This document shows positions 1-8,512 of a DNA stretch of 64,000 nt, piece by piece. Numbering within the stretch: position 1 is the stretch's first letter; each line of letters opens with the position of its first letter. The stretch is from Porticoccaceae bacterium (GTDB taxonomy: Bacteria > Pseudomonadota > Gammaproteobacteria > Pseudomonadales > Porticoccaceae): the NCBI GenBank assembly GCA_018069525.1, contig JAGPUQ010000007.1, positions 62,001-126,000 of the forward strand. The letters run 5' to 3'. A model generated the notes under the pieces. The model did not search any database. It saw nothing but the letters and a program-made list of their open reading frames with translations, and was not told the origin of the DNA. The translations under genes and the position numbers were made by a program.

Positions 1-767
1 AGCTGCTAGTGAATCCCAATAATGATCAAGATTATGAAAGCCTGTTACTCATCGTTCCAGAGTATGAAGAAGTTAAGGGTAATGGAAACAGAATACCTAA
101 AGGAAAAATAAGTCACAGAGCACAAATAAGAACGCAGATCGATTATTCTAAATCTTTGACATTACTTGAGGCTATAGATGACAAGTCTTTCTATGCTATT
201 GCAAAAAAAGCAGATAGCTTGATTGATGGAGTTGTTCGCGCAAATAATAAAATCTTAAGGGTTAGGAAGGATGCTTTAGTAGCTATTTTTAATAAAACGG
301 ATTTGGATATATGGTTTAACGATGTTGGGTTAAAAAACAAGAAAGACGAAAACGACAATAATCGGTCCATGGTATTTCAAAATAAAATCGACATCTTTAT
401 AGGTGCGCCGTCTGCAGCAAATCTTTATAAAATAATTCTAGAAGCAAAAAATGGTCTAAAGCTAAAATATAAGCGAGATGAGATTATATTTAGCCTCTTG
501 CGAGCCTTAAAGGAGGCAGGTCAAAATAATATCTCAATTTATGAGGCGATAAAAAATAGCAGGAACACTATACGACGGTCTGGCCGAAAAGTTCATGGGA
601 AGTGTATTGGTACAACCCTCTTAACAAAGGGACTGGAATTCGATACTGTAGTAATATTGGATGCCCATAGGTTTGAGTGTCCCAAGCACCTATATGTAGC
701 GCTCACGCGATGCTGCAAGAAACTGATTATATTTACAGAGTGTTTGACTTTAGGGAAAACACTTTGA
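1..767 (+). CDS. UvrD/PcrA-like superfamily 1 helicase, C-terminal part (5' end outside window)
   Basis: The frame is open to the left edge, so this is the C-terminal portion of a longer protein; the GTG at position 9 is only the first possible start inside the window. About 250 residues are visible. Near the end lie a motif V-like segment (TTLLTKGLEFDTVVILDA) and a motif VI-like segment (LYVALTRCCKKLIIFT), the hallmarks of the second RecA-like domain of UvrD/Rep helicases. The family translocates on DNA using ATP. Helicases of this short-tailed type often pair with OLD-family nucleases in defence systems such as Gabija, but the partner and N-terminal half are not visible, so that role is inference. 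The gene is AT-rich and is followed within 50 bp by an attC site, so it is probably the last gene of an integron cassette. Confidence 0.75.
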   Translation, partial: LLVNPNNDQDYESLLLIVPEYEEVKGNGNRIPKGKISHRAQIRTQIDYSKSLTLLEAIDDKSFYAIAKKADSLIDGVVRANNKILRVRKDALVAIFNKTDLDIWFNDVGLKNKKDENDNNRSMVFQNKIDIFIGAPSAANLYKIILEAKNGLKLKYKRDEIIFSLLRALKEAGQNNISIYEAIKNSRNTIRRSGRKVHGKCIGTTLLTKGLEFDTVVILDAHRFECPKHLYVALTRCCKKLIIFTECLTLGKTL

Positions 768-815
768 TATTCGAACTTGACTGCATGTGGGCAATAGTGC
801 GCATATCTAGGCGCC

Positions 816-933
816 GTATAACAAAAAGCTGCACCGGACAAATATTGCTACGCTCGTTTTTGCGCATGTCGCGTAGCTCCATTTTACACAAAAACGCTTT
901 CCGCAATATTTGCAGGTGAGCTTGGCGTTAGCC
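816..933 (+). mobile_element. integron attC recombination site
   Basis: The 118-bp element begins with GTATAAC (816-822) and ends with GTTAGCC (927-933), matching the RYYYAAC...GTTRRRY plan with a few mismatches. Between them the arms pair as expected for a folded attC: AAGCT (826-830) with AGCTT (919-923), CACC (832-835) with GGTG (915-918), and a perfect 10-bp CAAATATTGC (839-848) with GCAATATTTG (903-912). G831 has no partner, which is the position of the classical extrahelical base in the L box. An inner inverted repeat GCTACGC (847-853)/GCGTAGC (871-877) fills the terminal loop. Its orientation agrees with cassette genes read on the + strand. Cassette exchange would cut just after G927. 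Confidence 0.85.
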
Positions 934-970
934 ATTCCTCAGGCACCCTCATTCAAGAGTATTAATAAAC

Positions 971-2560
971 ATGAAATTTCGCGTTTTACCGAGAAATACC
1001 AAGGCACCTGAAACTGGAAACGACACTGCTTATCTTCAAATCGACCACTGGAATGACCATTCATTTATAACCATGTTTTATTTATCTCTCCATGATGCAG
1101 ATGGAGATCTCCATGAAATAGGTAATATTAAAATTGGCTTTAAAGGCCAGACGACGGAAACGAGCACTCACACCAAATTACCAGGTATATTTGTAGATAT
1201 GGGAGAAGAATTTTTCTCACTAGGGCAAGGAGTTGAATTCTACAAAAACATAGCGGCTTTACCTGAATCCCTTGGGAAAAAAATATTGTCCTCGCTGAGG
1301 GATATTGTAGAAAAACCAGCCATTATTGAAGCGATAACAGAAGAAGAAGTTTTTAGTACTTCTTTATTACGAGATACCAGCCTCTCTGTTGTAAAGGGCC
1401 AGTATGCACGATTACTCGAAGGACAAGCTGAACTCACCGATTTTAAATTTAAGTTTGTCAGGCCTAAAGCACCAAAATTTGGCAGTATTGGCCTTAGCTT
1501 TGAAGTCAAAGTGGATTCGACACCAAGATCTAACATTCATGCAATTATCGGTCGGAACGGTGTAGGAAAAACGACTATATTAAATGACATGATTGATGCA
1601 ATTACAAACCGAGAAGGTTCGAATGCTAAATTTACCGATACTGGAAGCGGGCAAGAAACCGAAATTTCTAATGACTATTTCAGCAGTCTTGTCTCAGTTT
1701 CGTTCAGTGCTTTTGACCCATTTACTCCACCCCAGGAGCAGCCTTACCCAGCAAAAGGTACATGCTATTTCTATATTGGCCTGAAGGATGCAATTAATGG
1801 AGAGTTACATCGAACCATTAATGATCTTCAAAATGACTGCATAAAAGCATTGATTAACTGTTTTCAAGAATCAAATAAAACACACCGTTGGCTTCATGCG
1901 ATAGAAAAATTAGGGTCAGATGAAAACTTTTCCTTAATGAGTTTAGAGCGATTAAACTCAACTTACATCGATATCCGCAAGAATTTTATAAATATCGAAC
2001 AGTCTGACTCAGCCTCTTTTATGGATCGCTACCGGGAAGCTGTGGCGCCAATTTTATCCCGAATGAGCTCTGGCCATGCAATTGTTCTTCTGACCATTAC
2101 TCGCTTGATTGCTACTGTTGAAGAAAAAACGCTAGTACTGCTTGACGAACCTGAGAGCCATCTGCATCCGCCACTTCTATCAGCGTTTGTGCGTGCACTT
2201 TCTGATTTGCTTTATGATAGAAACGGTCTCGCTGTCATAGCCACGCATTCGCCGGTGGTTTTACAGGAAATCCCCAGCTCATGTGCATGGAAAATTTATC
2301 GAAAGGGGGAGAGTGTCACGTCTAGCCGACCTACAATTGAAACGTTCGCCGAAAATGTTGGCGTATTAACTAGTGAAATTTTCAATCTAGAAGTTGAGCG
2401 GTCAGGGTTTCACGAAATTCTTGATAAATCTGCTCAGTCAGGAAGAGCTTACGAAGAGATATTGGCAGAATACGATAATCAAATTGGATTTGAAGGCAGA
2501 GCCATCTTAAAAGTACTTATCGCTAAACGTGACAGAGGCAGCAATCATGATGCGTCTTAG
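971..2560 (+). CDS. ptuA: Septu-like PtuA: AAA/ABC-type ATPase of an anti-phage system
   Basis: This 529-residue protein has a Walker A motif GRNGVGKTT near residue 193, an ABC-like signature (MSSGHA) near 365, Walker B LVLLDEPESHLHP near 390 and an H-loop IATHSP near 420, the layout of overcoming-lysogeny/RecF/SMC-like ATPases. The first 180 residues have no motif I recognise. Directly downstream, overlapping by 14 bp, is an HNH nuclease gene. ATPase plus HNH nuclease in this order is the architecture of Septu (PtuA-PtuB), in which the ATPase holds and controls the nuclease until phage infection. The ATG sits about 40 bp after the attC cut site, as usual for a cassette gene. The family assignment is by motif and order; retron-associated or other ATPase-HNH pairs are alternatives. 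Confidence 0.75.
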   Translation: MKFRVLPRNTKAPETGNDTAYLQIDHWNDHSFITMFYLSLHDADGDLHEIGNIKIGFKGQTTETSTHTKLPGIFVDMGEEFFSLGQGVEFYKNIAALPESLGKKILSSLRDIVEKPAIIEAITEEEVFSTSLLRDTSLSVVKGQYARLLEGQAELTDFKFKFVRPKAPKFGSIGLSFEVKVDSTPRSNIHAIIGRNGVGKTTILNDMIDAITNREGSNAKFTDTGSGQETEISNDYFSSLVSVSFSAFDPFTPPQEQPYPAKGTCYFYIGLKDAINGELHRTINDLQNDCIKALINCFQESNKTHRWLHAIEKLGSDENFSLMSLERLNSTYIDIRKNFINIEQSDSASFMDRYREAVAPILSRMSSGHAIVLLTITRLIATVEEKTLVLLDEPESHLHPPLLSAFVRALSDLLYDRNGLAVIATHSPVVLQEIPSSCAWKIYRKGESVTSSRPTIETFAENVGVLTSEIFNLEVERSGFHEILDKSAQSGRAYEEILAEYDNQIGFEGRAILKVLIAKRDRGSNHDAS

Positions 2561-3425
2561 TGAACCTCAATATAGCTTTGAACAAACTATTGATGAATGT
2601 ATTCTTGGTATCACAGGGAATGACTCGCTTCGCCAAAAACTGATAACCAGCAAGGAAAGTCTTACTGATGCCGGTATAAAATACACAAGCGCAATAGATA
2701 CTGGAGAGTTGTATACTATTCTGCCCGTCAATACTAATGAAAATAACGATCCCGTAGTAATCAATACCTTAAAAAAGAATGAGCTAGTAAAAGCCTACGA
2801 TCAATACTTTAGACCTAGAAAAAAACCAGCCAGAAAAATCTATGACGCTCTGTTAAATGCAGCACTAGATAAGTGTCCGTTTTGTGGAGGAATTGGTACT
2901 CCACGTAACTTAGATCATTTTTTACCTAAAGCACATTACCCACAATTTTCTGTCTTACCTCACAATCTTGTTCCATCTTGCCGCGATTGCAACATGGACG
3001 GGAAAGCAGAAAACTTTGCAAAAAATGCTGAAGAGCAAATAATCCAACCTTACTCTGATAATGAAAGATTTTTCATAGAACAATGGGTTTTTGCGAAATA
3101 TATAGCAAGTAGTGATGGTGAGCCTGGAGAGTTTGAATACCACACTTCACCACCTGAAGGTTGGTCTGAGGTGGATAAGCAAAGGGTTCAAAAACACTTT
3201 GACGATTTTAATTTGGCTAAGCGCTATGCAACGAAGGCTGCGGAACAGTTGGGCACTGTACTTAGTCAGATCAACTCCATGGAGCAGGAAAATATAGATA
3301 TCAGTGTAATCCAGAGTGTTCTCCTGCAACCTGGGATAGATGCTGCACAGTTCCCAAACCACTGGCAAAAGGGTATGTATCAAGCGTTAATCCAGCACTA
3401 CATAGATAGCCAGCGACATGAGTAA
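2547..3425 (+). CDS. ptuB: Septu-like PtuB: HNH endonuclease
   Basis: The 292-residue product contains a zinc-bound HNH module at roughly residues 110-160: CPFCGG, then RNLDHFLPKAHYP, then HNLVPSCRDCNMDGK, giving the CxxC...LDH...CxxC pattern. The invariant His of LDHFLPK would serve in the beta-beta-alpha metal catalytic site that cuts nucleic acid. The C-terminal 130 residues are helical and without known motifs. I chose ATG 2547 over an upstream GTG at 2529 because GAGG lies 9 nt before it; it overlaps the end of the ATPase gene by 14 bp, indicating translational coupling. With the ATPase it forms the effector half of a Septu-like defence pair. The downstream boundary is a degenerate attC-like element. 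Confidence 0.78.
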   Translation: MMRLSEPQYSFEQTIDECILGITGNDSLRQKLITSKESLTDAGIKYTSAIDTGELYTILPVNTNENNDPVVINTLKKNELVKAYDQYFRPRKKPARKIYDALLNAALDKCPFCGGIGTPRNLDHFLPKAHYPQFSVLPHNLVPSCRDCNMDGKAENFAKNAEEQIIQPYSDNERFFIEQWVFAKYIASSDGEPGEFEYHTSPPEGWSEVDKQRVQKHFDDFNLAKRYATKAAEQLGTVLSQINSMEQENIDISVIQSVLLQPGIDAAQFPNHWQKGMYQALIQHYIDSQRHE

Positions 3426-3451
3426 AAAGCAATCTGCAACACCTAGCTCGG

Positions 3452-3505
3452 GCCCAACAAGGCAATGTTGTCGGTCTCGCTACGCTCGCCGCCAATTGCG
3501 GCCCT
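3452..3505 (+). mobile_element. degenerate attC-like element
   Basis: GCCCAAC (3452-3458) fits the RYYYAAC core exactly. It is followed by GGCAAT and TTGTCGG, which can pair imperfectly with CCGCCAATTGC (3489-3499) around a CGCTACGCTCGCC loop. G3467 would be left extrahelical. The expected closing core GTTGGGC is missing; GGCCCTA stands in its place. This looks like an attC that lost its recombination core, which would fuse the Septu-like cassette to the following one. The pairing is weaker than in the site at 816-933, so the call is tentative. Confidence 0.42.
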
Positions 3506-3538
3506 ACACATTCAAACCAATACTAACGAGACTTCCAC

Positions 3539-3871
3539 TTGTTTGAACTCAAAACCATAACCTTATTCCTAGTTACCGCTGTGTCAGAAATCGTTGGTTG
3601 CTACCTTCCATACCTATGGCTCAAGGAAGGAAAAAGTGTTTGGTTACTTATTCCGGCCGCTTTGAGCCTGGCACTCTTCGTATGGCTGCTCTCGCTTCAT
3701 CCAACAGCGGCGGGTAGAGTTTATGCCGCGTACGGTGGCGTTTACGTATTTGTCGCTATGCTGTGGCTCTGGGGTGTAGATGGAATCAAGCCCACCGCCT
3801 GGGATATTTTGGGGGGCACAGTTGCGTTAATCGGTATGGCAATCATTATGTTTGCGCCAAAAAATGTATAA
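3539..3871 (+). CDS. ynfA: YnfA family (UPF0060) small inner-membrane protein
   Basis: The 110-residue protein is almost entirely four hydrophobic helices and carries the family signature around [19 protein letters not shown] and the segment [17 protein letters not shown]. YnfA proteins belong to the small multidrug resistance-like fold; some have been linked to drug efflux, but substrate is unknown here. The start is TTG at 3539, the only plausible start after an in-frame stop at 3524; an AACGAG sequence precedes it. The gene follows the degenerate attC and its stop codon is embedded in a GTATAAC attC half-site, so it appears to be a cassette gene. Membrane-protein cassettes of this size are common in integrons. 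Confidence 0.9.
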   Translation: MFELKTITLFLVTAVSEIVGCYLPYLWLKEGKSVWLLIPAALSLALFVWLLSLHPTAAGRVYAAYGGVYVFVAMLWLWGVDGIKPTAWDILGGTVALIGMAIIMFAPKNV

Positions 3872-3885
3872 CAAGCAACGGTGAT
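3866..3885 (+). mobile_element. attC 5' half-site at the end of the cassette array
   Basis: GTATAACAA (3866-3874) is identical to the first nine bases of the complete attC at 816 and overlaps the YnfA stop codon, as cassette stop codons often do. AGCAACGG follows as a possible L box. No matching right arm lies within the normal attC length. A GCTATAC with a CGTTTGCT box occurs 250 bp away (4101-4116), too far for a standard site. It probably marks the truncated right end of the integron array. Confidence 0.4.
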
Positions 3886-4224
3886 TGCCGTCAGTCCACT
3901 CCCCTACCTTAGTTCCCACACCCTCTTGCAACACATCTAAAAGCATAAGACATACACATTCACCATCCCGCGTAGCACCTCGGGAAGGAATGCGTCATTT
4001 CCCGCATAAAAAGGCTGCTTTATGCCGTCATCTTTCCCATAATAGCGGCCTCTTTAAGGCATCAAATTGAACGCCCAATATCAAGCGTATAGTGACTGCG
4101 TTTGCTGGCGCTATACTGAGGCAGCACCTCGCTCATACCATTTTATTTTCCAAAACCTTTTATCTTTTAAGCCTTTTCACCTCTTAAACTTTTTTATCTT
4201 TCAAACCAGGCCCATAACAACACT
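3872..4224. other. gene-free junction between cassette array and core genome
   Basis: This 353-bp stretch contains the remainder of the attC half-site, an imperfect hairpin GTATAG...CTATAC (4087-4116), and a T-rich repeated leader before tex. The short open frame at 3885-4070 has no recognisable motif, no good ribosome binding site and low-complexity composition, so I do not call it a gene. The tex promoter should lie here but no clear -35/-10 pair could be fixed. Confidence 0.5.
4156..4205. repeat. three degenerate 16-17 bp tandem units upstream of tex
   Basis: The units CCTTTTATCTTTTAAG (4156-4171), CCTTTTCACCTCTTAAA (4172-4188) and CTTTTTTATCTTTCAAA (4189-4205) follow each other without gap and end 19 bp before the tex ATG. 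The composition is pyrimidine-rich on the + strand, so chance similarity is possible; the regular TTTTAAR/CAAA endings argue for duplication. Confidence 0.5.
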
Positions 4225-6633
4225 ATGAACAGCATTCCCCAACGTATTGCCGAAGAGATCAACGCCAAAGAGCGGCAAGTTAGCGCGGCCATTGCCATGC
4301 TCGACGAGGGTTCAACGGTGCCCTTTATCGCACGCTATCGTAAGGAGCTAACGGGCGGGCTTGACGACGGGCAGTTGCGGACGCTGGAAGAGCGCCTGCG
4401 CTACCTGCGAGAGCTAGAGGAGCGGCGCACCGCGATCCTCAGCAGTATCGACGAGCAAGGTAAACTCAGCCCCGAGCTTGAGAAGGAAATTCAACAGGCC
4501 GACACCAAAACCCGCCTCGAAGATCTTTACCTACCCTACAAGGTCAAACGCCGCACCAAGGGCCAAATTGCCCGCGAAGCAGGCCTGGAACCCCTCGCCG
4601 AAGCCTTGCTGGCCGACCCTGAGCTAAACCCGGAAGAGCAGGCCGCACAATATCTGCACGGCGAAGGCGAAGAAGGCAAAAAAATCACGGACACCAAGTT
4701 AGCCCTGGAAGGCGCGAAATATATTTTGATGGAAAAATTCGCCGAAGATGCCGAGCTGCTCAACAAGCTACGGACTTTTCTAAAAGAGAAAGCACAAGTC
4801 AGCGCTCGCGTGGTCGAGGGTAAAGAAAACGAGGGGGCTAAATTTCGCGACTACTTTGATTACAACGAAAGTCTCAAGGATATCCCCTCTCACCGTGCGC
4901 TGGCCATTTTTCGCGCCCGTAACGAAGGCTTTCTCAATATCTCCCTAACCGTGGACCAGGACCAGGCCGGGCAAGAGGGCCAGGCAGTGAAAGCCCCCCA
5001 CCCCTGCGAAGGCATTGTCGCCATACACCGGGGCATACGCGATCAAGGCCGAGCGGCGGATCAGTGGCTCGGCGAAGTGGTGCGCTGGACCTGGCGGGTA
5101 AAACTGCTCACGCATTTGGAAACCGACCTACTGAGCGAAATCCGCGAGCGCGCCGAAGAAGGTGCGATTCAAGTATTCGCCTCTAATTTGAAAGACCTGT
5201 TACTCGCGGCTCCCGCCGGGCAAAAAGCTACTATCGGCCTCGATCCCGGCTTGCGCACCGGCGTCAAGCTGGCTGTCGTCGATGCTACTGGTAAGGTCCT
5301 CGACCACTGTGCCATTTTCCCGACACCACCCCAAAAACGCATTGCCGAAGCTGAAGCCGTGCTGGTTAAACTCTGCGAGACTCACCAGGTCGGGCTTATC
5401 GCGATTGGCAATGGCACTGGCTCGCGCGAAACCGAGAAATTTGTTCAGGATGTATTAAAAAAGCACCCGCACTTAAGCGCAAAAAGCGTGATGGTTAACG
5501 AAGCCGGCGCTTCGATTTACTCTGCCAGTGAATTTGCCGCGAAGGAATTCCCCGATCTGGACGTTACCATTCGCGGCGCAATTTCTATTGCTCGACGCCT
5601 GCAAGACCCCCTGGCAGAACTGGTGAAACTCGATCCAAAATCGATTGGTGTCGGTCAATATCAACACGACGTGTCGCAATTCCTATTGGCGCGCTCACTG
5701 GACGCAGTGGTTGAAGACTGCGTAAACGCGGTTGGTGTTGAAGTAAACACTGCGTCGGCTCCGCTACTCGCCCGCGTTTCTGGTTTGAGCCAGAGTATTG
5801 CCAACAACATTATTGAATTCCGCGACCAAAATGGCGCTTTCAAAAACCGAAATCAATTAAAGTCGGTGCCCCGCCTCGGCGCTAAAACCTTTGAACAAGC
5901 GGCTGGCTTCCTGCGCGTTGCCAATGGCGACAACCCTCTCGATGCTTCCGCAGTGCACCCGGAATCCTATTCGGTCGTTGAGCAAATCGCGCAACAGAAC
6001 ACACTCGACATAGCCACGCTAATTGGCAACCCTACTTTCTTGCACGGTTTAAACGCAGCAAACTATGTGAACGAAAAATTCGGTTTACCCACGGTCACGG
6101 ACATTATCAGTGAACTCGACAAACCAGGCCGAGACCCACGACCCGAGTTTAAAGCCGCGCAGTTTTTAGACGGCGTTGAGAAAATTACCGATCTGAAACC
6201 CGGCATGGTGCTGGAAGGTGCTATTACCAACGTCACCAATTTTGGCGCGTTTGTCGATATCGGCGTGCATCAAGATGGCCTGGTACATATATCGGCCCTC
6301 GCCAATACCTTTATCAAAGACCCGCGCGAAGTAGTGAAAGCCGGAGATATTGTTAAGGTTAAAGTGATGGAGGTGGATGTCCCGCGCAAACGTATTGGTT
6401 TATCCATGCGTATGGACGACACGCCGGAAGCAAGCGCCGACAAGCATCAGGGCAAGACTGCCGACAACAGCGCAAACAAAAATTCCCGTGGAGCTAGAAA
6501 CAAAGCGACTTCAGCTAACTCCAACCAGGGGAAAAACAAAGCTCATGAGCGCAAGAAAACTCAGGGCGCGGATAAAACCAAAGTTGGCAGTATGGGAGCT
6601 TTGCTTCAGCAAGCCTTGAAGTCAAAAGAATAA
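4225..6633 (+). CDS. tex: Tex family RNA-binding transcription accessory protein
   Basis: The 802-residue length and domain order are those of Tex. An N-terminal helical Tex domain comes first, then a YqgF/RNase H-like fold beginning [16 protein letters not shown] near residue 338. Helix-hairpin-helix repeats around 510-580 ([19 protein letters not shown]) follow, and an S1 domain at about 655-725 contains [16 protein letters not shown]. The last 65 residues form a Lys/Asn/Ser-rich tail. Tex binds nucleic acid and influences transcription and, in some species, toxin expression and stress survival. The YqgF domain of Tex is generally considered non-catalytic. The gene is monocistronic and convergent with rluF. 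Confidence 0.96.
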   Translation: MNSIPQRIAEEINAKERQVSAAIAMLDEGSTVPFIARYRKELTGGLDDGQLRTLEERLRYLRELEERRTAILSSIDEQGKLSPELEKEIQQADTKTRLEDLYLPYKVKRRTKGQIAREAGLEPLAEALLADPELNPEEQAAQYLHGEGEEGKKITDTKLALEGAKYILMEKFAEDAELLNKLRTFLKEKAQVSARVVEGKENEGAKFRDYFDYNESLKDIPSHRALAIFRARNEGFLNISLTVDQDQAGQEGQAVKAPHPCEGIVAIHRGIRDQGRAADQWLGEVVRWTWRVKLLTHLETDLLSEIRERAEEGAIQVFASNLKDLLLAAPAGQKATIGLDPGLRTGVKLAVVDATGKVLDHCAIFPTPPQKRIAEAEAVLVKLCETHQVGLIAIGNGTGSRETEKFVQDVLKKHPHLSAKSVMVNEAGASIYSASEFAAKEFPDLDVTIRGAISIARRLQDPLAELVKLDPKSIGVGQYQHDVSQFLLARSLDAVVEDCVNAVGVEVNTASAPLLARVSGLSQSIANNIIEFRDQNGAFKNRNQLKSVPRLGAKTFEQAAGFLRVANGDNPLDASAVHPESYSVVEQIAQQNTLDIATLIGNPTFLHGLNAANYVNEKFGLPTVTDIISELDKPGRDPRPEFKAAQFLDGVEKITDLKPGMVLEGAITNVTNFGAFVDIGVHQDGLVHISALANTFIKDPREVVKAGDIVKVKVMEVDVPRKRIGLSMRMDDTPEASADKHQGKTADNSANKNSRGARNKATSANSNQGKNKAHERKKTQGADKTKVGSMGALLQQALKSKE

Positions 6634-6634
6634 A

Positions 6635-6653
6635 TTTAGCGGACCCCGCTAAA
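6635..6653 (-). terminator. intrinsic terminator of rluF, possibly bidirectional
   Basis: TTTAGCGG (6635-6642) and CCGCTAAA (6646-6653) form a perfect 8-bp stem with a 3-nt loop between the converging tex and rluF genes. Read on the minus strand the stem is followed by a short T-rich tail, so it terminates rluF; it may also serve tex. Confidence 0.7.
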
Positions 6654-6659
6654 GCCAAC

Positions 6660-7721
6660 TCATCGTCGCGGGCTTTGCTTACCAGAACGGTGGGGCTTTC
6701 TTTTGGTGCTGGCGGCTGATCTTTTTGCGCCCGCAGCTGTTTTCCCTCCCCGGTCCGTCTTTTGGCCCCGGGCGGTTTTGTCGCCCCCGGCTATCTTTTC
6801 GCCCCGGGCGGTTTTTTTCTTAAGGGGTTTGCCAGGGCGCTTACCAGAATTGCTTCGAGCTTTTTTTGCGGGAACTGCTTCGTTGGGGGTTTTGCGAGAG
6901 GCTTTTCCAGGAGCTTTGCGAGAGGCCTTTCCAGAGCTTTTGCCAGAATTACTCCGGGCTTTTTTACCGGGAGCCGCTTCAGATGATGAGCCTTCGGCGG
7001 CTTTTAATAAAACCCGTAGCTCTTCCTCAGTCAGGTCGCGCCACTCGCCGACGGGCAAACCCTTCAAACCCACATTCATAATTCGCACGCGTTCGAGCTT
7101 TACCGCCTCGTAGCCAAAGTGCTCGCACATACGACGGATCTGGCGGTTCAAGCCCTGAACCAGGGTAATATTGAACACCCGCGGAGATACCTTACTGACT
7201 TTGCATTTTTTGGTGATCACACCAAGCATCGGCACGCCCGCGCTAATGCCCGCCAGAAAGTCATCGCTTAAAGGCTTGTTAACGGTAACCAGGTATTCTT
7301 TTTCGTGCTTATTGCCAGCACGTAATATTTTGTTAACCAGATCACCGTTGCTGGTAAGAAAAATCAAACCCTGGGAATCTTTGTCTAGCCGACCGACGGG
7401 AAAAATGCGCGTACTGTGACCCACAAAGTCGACGATATTGTTTCTTTCATTGCTTTCAGTGGTACTGACAACGCCGACAGGTTTGTTTAAGGCGATAAAG
7501 ATAAATTCTTCGGCATCTTGCGGCTCAATCGCCTGACCATTCACTTTTACGGCGTCTCCCGGAAAAACCTGATCGCCTATTTGCGCTCGCTTGCCATTAA
7601 TATACACATTGCCCTGTTCAACATAGCGATCCGCCTCCCTTCTGGAGCAAATGCCACTTTCGCTAATGTATTTATTTAAACGGGTAGATGACTGACCAGG
7701 CATAGTGTTTCTTACTTTCAA
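6660..7721 (-). CDS. rluF: 23S rRNA pseudouridine(2604) synthase RluF
   Basis: An S4 RNA-binding domain ([20 protein letters not shown]) opens the protein, followed by the RsuA/RluB-type catalytic domain with the motif [17 protein letters not shown], where the Asp of GRLDKD is the nucleophile. The wording of the catalytic region is closest to RluF, which isomerises U2604 (and U2605) of 23S rRNA. The first 240 residues match the family. The remaining 110 form a Lys/Arg/Gly/Ser-rich tail built from internal repeats, including KKARSNSGK twice and GKASRKxP twice. The tail is unusually long. The start may also be the Met at residue 7. Confidence 0.92.
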   Translation of the reverse strand: MKVRNTMPGQSSTRLNKYISESGICSRREADRYVEQGNVYINGKRAQIGDQVFPGDAVKVNGQAIEPQDAEEFIFIALNKPVGVVSTTESNERNNIVDFVGHSTRIFPVGRLDKDSQGLIFLTSNGDLVNKILRAGNKHEKEYLVTVNKPLSDDFLAGISAGVPMLGVITKKCKVSKVSPRVFNITLVQGLNRQIRRMCEHFGYEAVKLERVRIMNVGLKGLPVGEWRDLTEEELRVLLKAAEGSSSEAAPGKKARSNSGKSSGKASRKAPGKASRKTPNEAVPAKKARSNSGKRPGKPLKKKTARGEKIAGGDKTARGQKTDRGGKTAAGAKRSAASTKRKPHRSGKQSPRR

Positions 7722-7782
7722 CTTATGACGTAAAGCTAAGCAAGCATCGCTCGGTTAGCTAAAAATAAAGATGTCCTGTGGC

Positions 7783-8043
7783 TTAATATTTATAATGATA
7801 GCGAAGCTGAGCAATAAGTAAATTATCCTCGGCTACCTTATAAACAATTCTATGCTCATCATTAATTCGGCGAGACCAATAACTTGATAGGCCATGCTTT
7901 AAGGGTTCAGGTTTACCTATACCTTCGAAGGGGTTTCGTTGTATATCTTTAATTAATAGGTTGATTCGCTTAAGCATGGCTTTATCCGTTTTCTGCCAGT
8001 AAAGGTAGTTATCCCAGGCTTTCGACGAAAACGTCAGTTTCAT
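7783..8043 (-). CDS. yoeB: YoeB toxin, ribosome-dependent mRNA endonuclease
   Basis: This 86-residue RelE-superfamily protein carries all catalytic residues of YoeB at the standard positions: Glu46 (KPEPLKH), Arg65 (SRRINDEHR), and His83-Tyr84 at the C-terminus (RYHYKY). YoeB enters the ribosomal A site and cuts mRNA when its antitoxin is degraded. The start codon overlaps the antitoxin stop by 4 bp (ATGA), so the two are translationally coupled. The catalytic set is intact, so the toxin should be active. Confidence 0.96.
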   Translation of the reverse strand: MKLTFSSKAWDNYLYWQKTDKAMLKRINLLIKDIQRNPFEGIGKPEPLKHGLSSYWSRRINDEHRIVYKVAEDNLLIAQLRYHYKY

Positions 8044-8291
8044 TCAATCAATTCTCGCTCGGTACCTGAGCCAGATTCTAGTTCTGCAATAGATTCCAGC
8101 AAATGCCGTGCGTTGGCAGGTGAGCGTAGTAGGTAGGCGGTTTCTTCGAGGGATTGATAATCTTCCAGAGACATCATCACCACAGATGATTCTCGTTTTC
8201 GGGTAATAATGACCGCATCGTGGTCATTACATACCTTCTCCATTGTCTTTGCTAAATTTGCGCGAGCGGCGGTATAACTTATGGCGTCCAT
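8040..8291 (-). CDS. yefM: YefM antitoxin (Phd/YefM family)
   Basis: The 83-residue protein begins with the Phd/YefM fold signature ISYTAARANLAKTMEKV and contains SLEDYQSLEETAYLLRSPANARHL, nearly identical in pattern to enterobacterial YefM. The N-terminal domain binds the operator; the C-terminal tail masks the YoeB active site. It is first in a two-gene operon with yoeB and is preceded by a TGTACA-type operator, so the pair is expected to autorepress. Confidence 0.96.
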   Translation of the reverse strand: MDAISYTAARANLAKTMEKVCNDHDAVIITRKRESSVVMMSLEDYQSLEETAYLLRSPANARHLLESIAELESGSGTERELIE

Positions 8292-8312
8292 AGTGACCTC
8301 ACCAAATCAGTA

Positions 8313-8334
8313 TATGTACATTAAAACGTACAGG
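8313..8334 (-). promoter_or_regulatory. YefM-YoeB operator palindromes
   Basis: TGTACA (8315-8320) and CGTACA (8327-8332) are spaced by six A/T bases about 25 bp upstream of the yefM start. The long-and-short TGTACA palindrome pair is the known operator core of YefM-YoeB modules, so this is the expected site of conditional autoregulation. Confidence 0.75.
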
Positions 8335-8512
8335 TATTGTAGCGCGGCGCTACGGGTCTTTCAAGCTCTCCCATACAGGCCCTCATACAAGCTCGTCCAA
8401 AAATGACACAAGCTGGGAGCGCGCGAAAGGCATTTAAGAGATCAGCTCAGTGCGACCCATGCAGACGGATAAACACTTACCTCTGCTCAGAGTTTATTCT
8501 TTATTTTATAAC

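Noticed and set aside
3885-4070. 61-residue open frame just after the YnfA gene
   Set aside because: No motif, no good ribosome site, low-complexity sequence, and it overlaps the attC half-site and junction DNA.
6703-7113. 136-residue open frame opposite rluF
   Set aside because: It is a shadow of the repetitive, GC-rich RluF tail and has low-complexity residues only.
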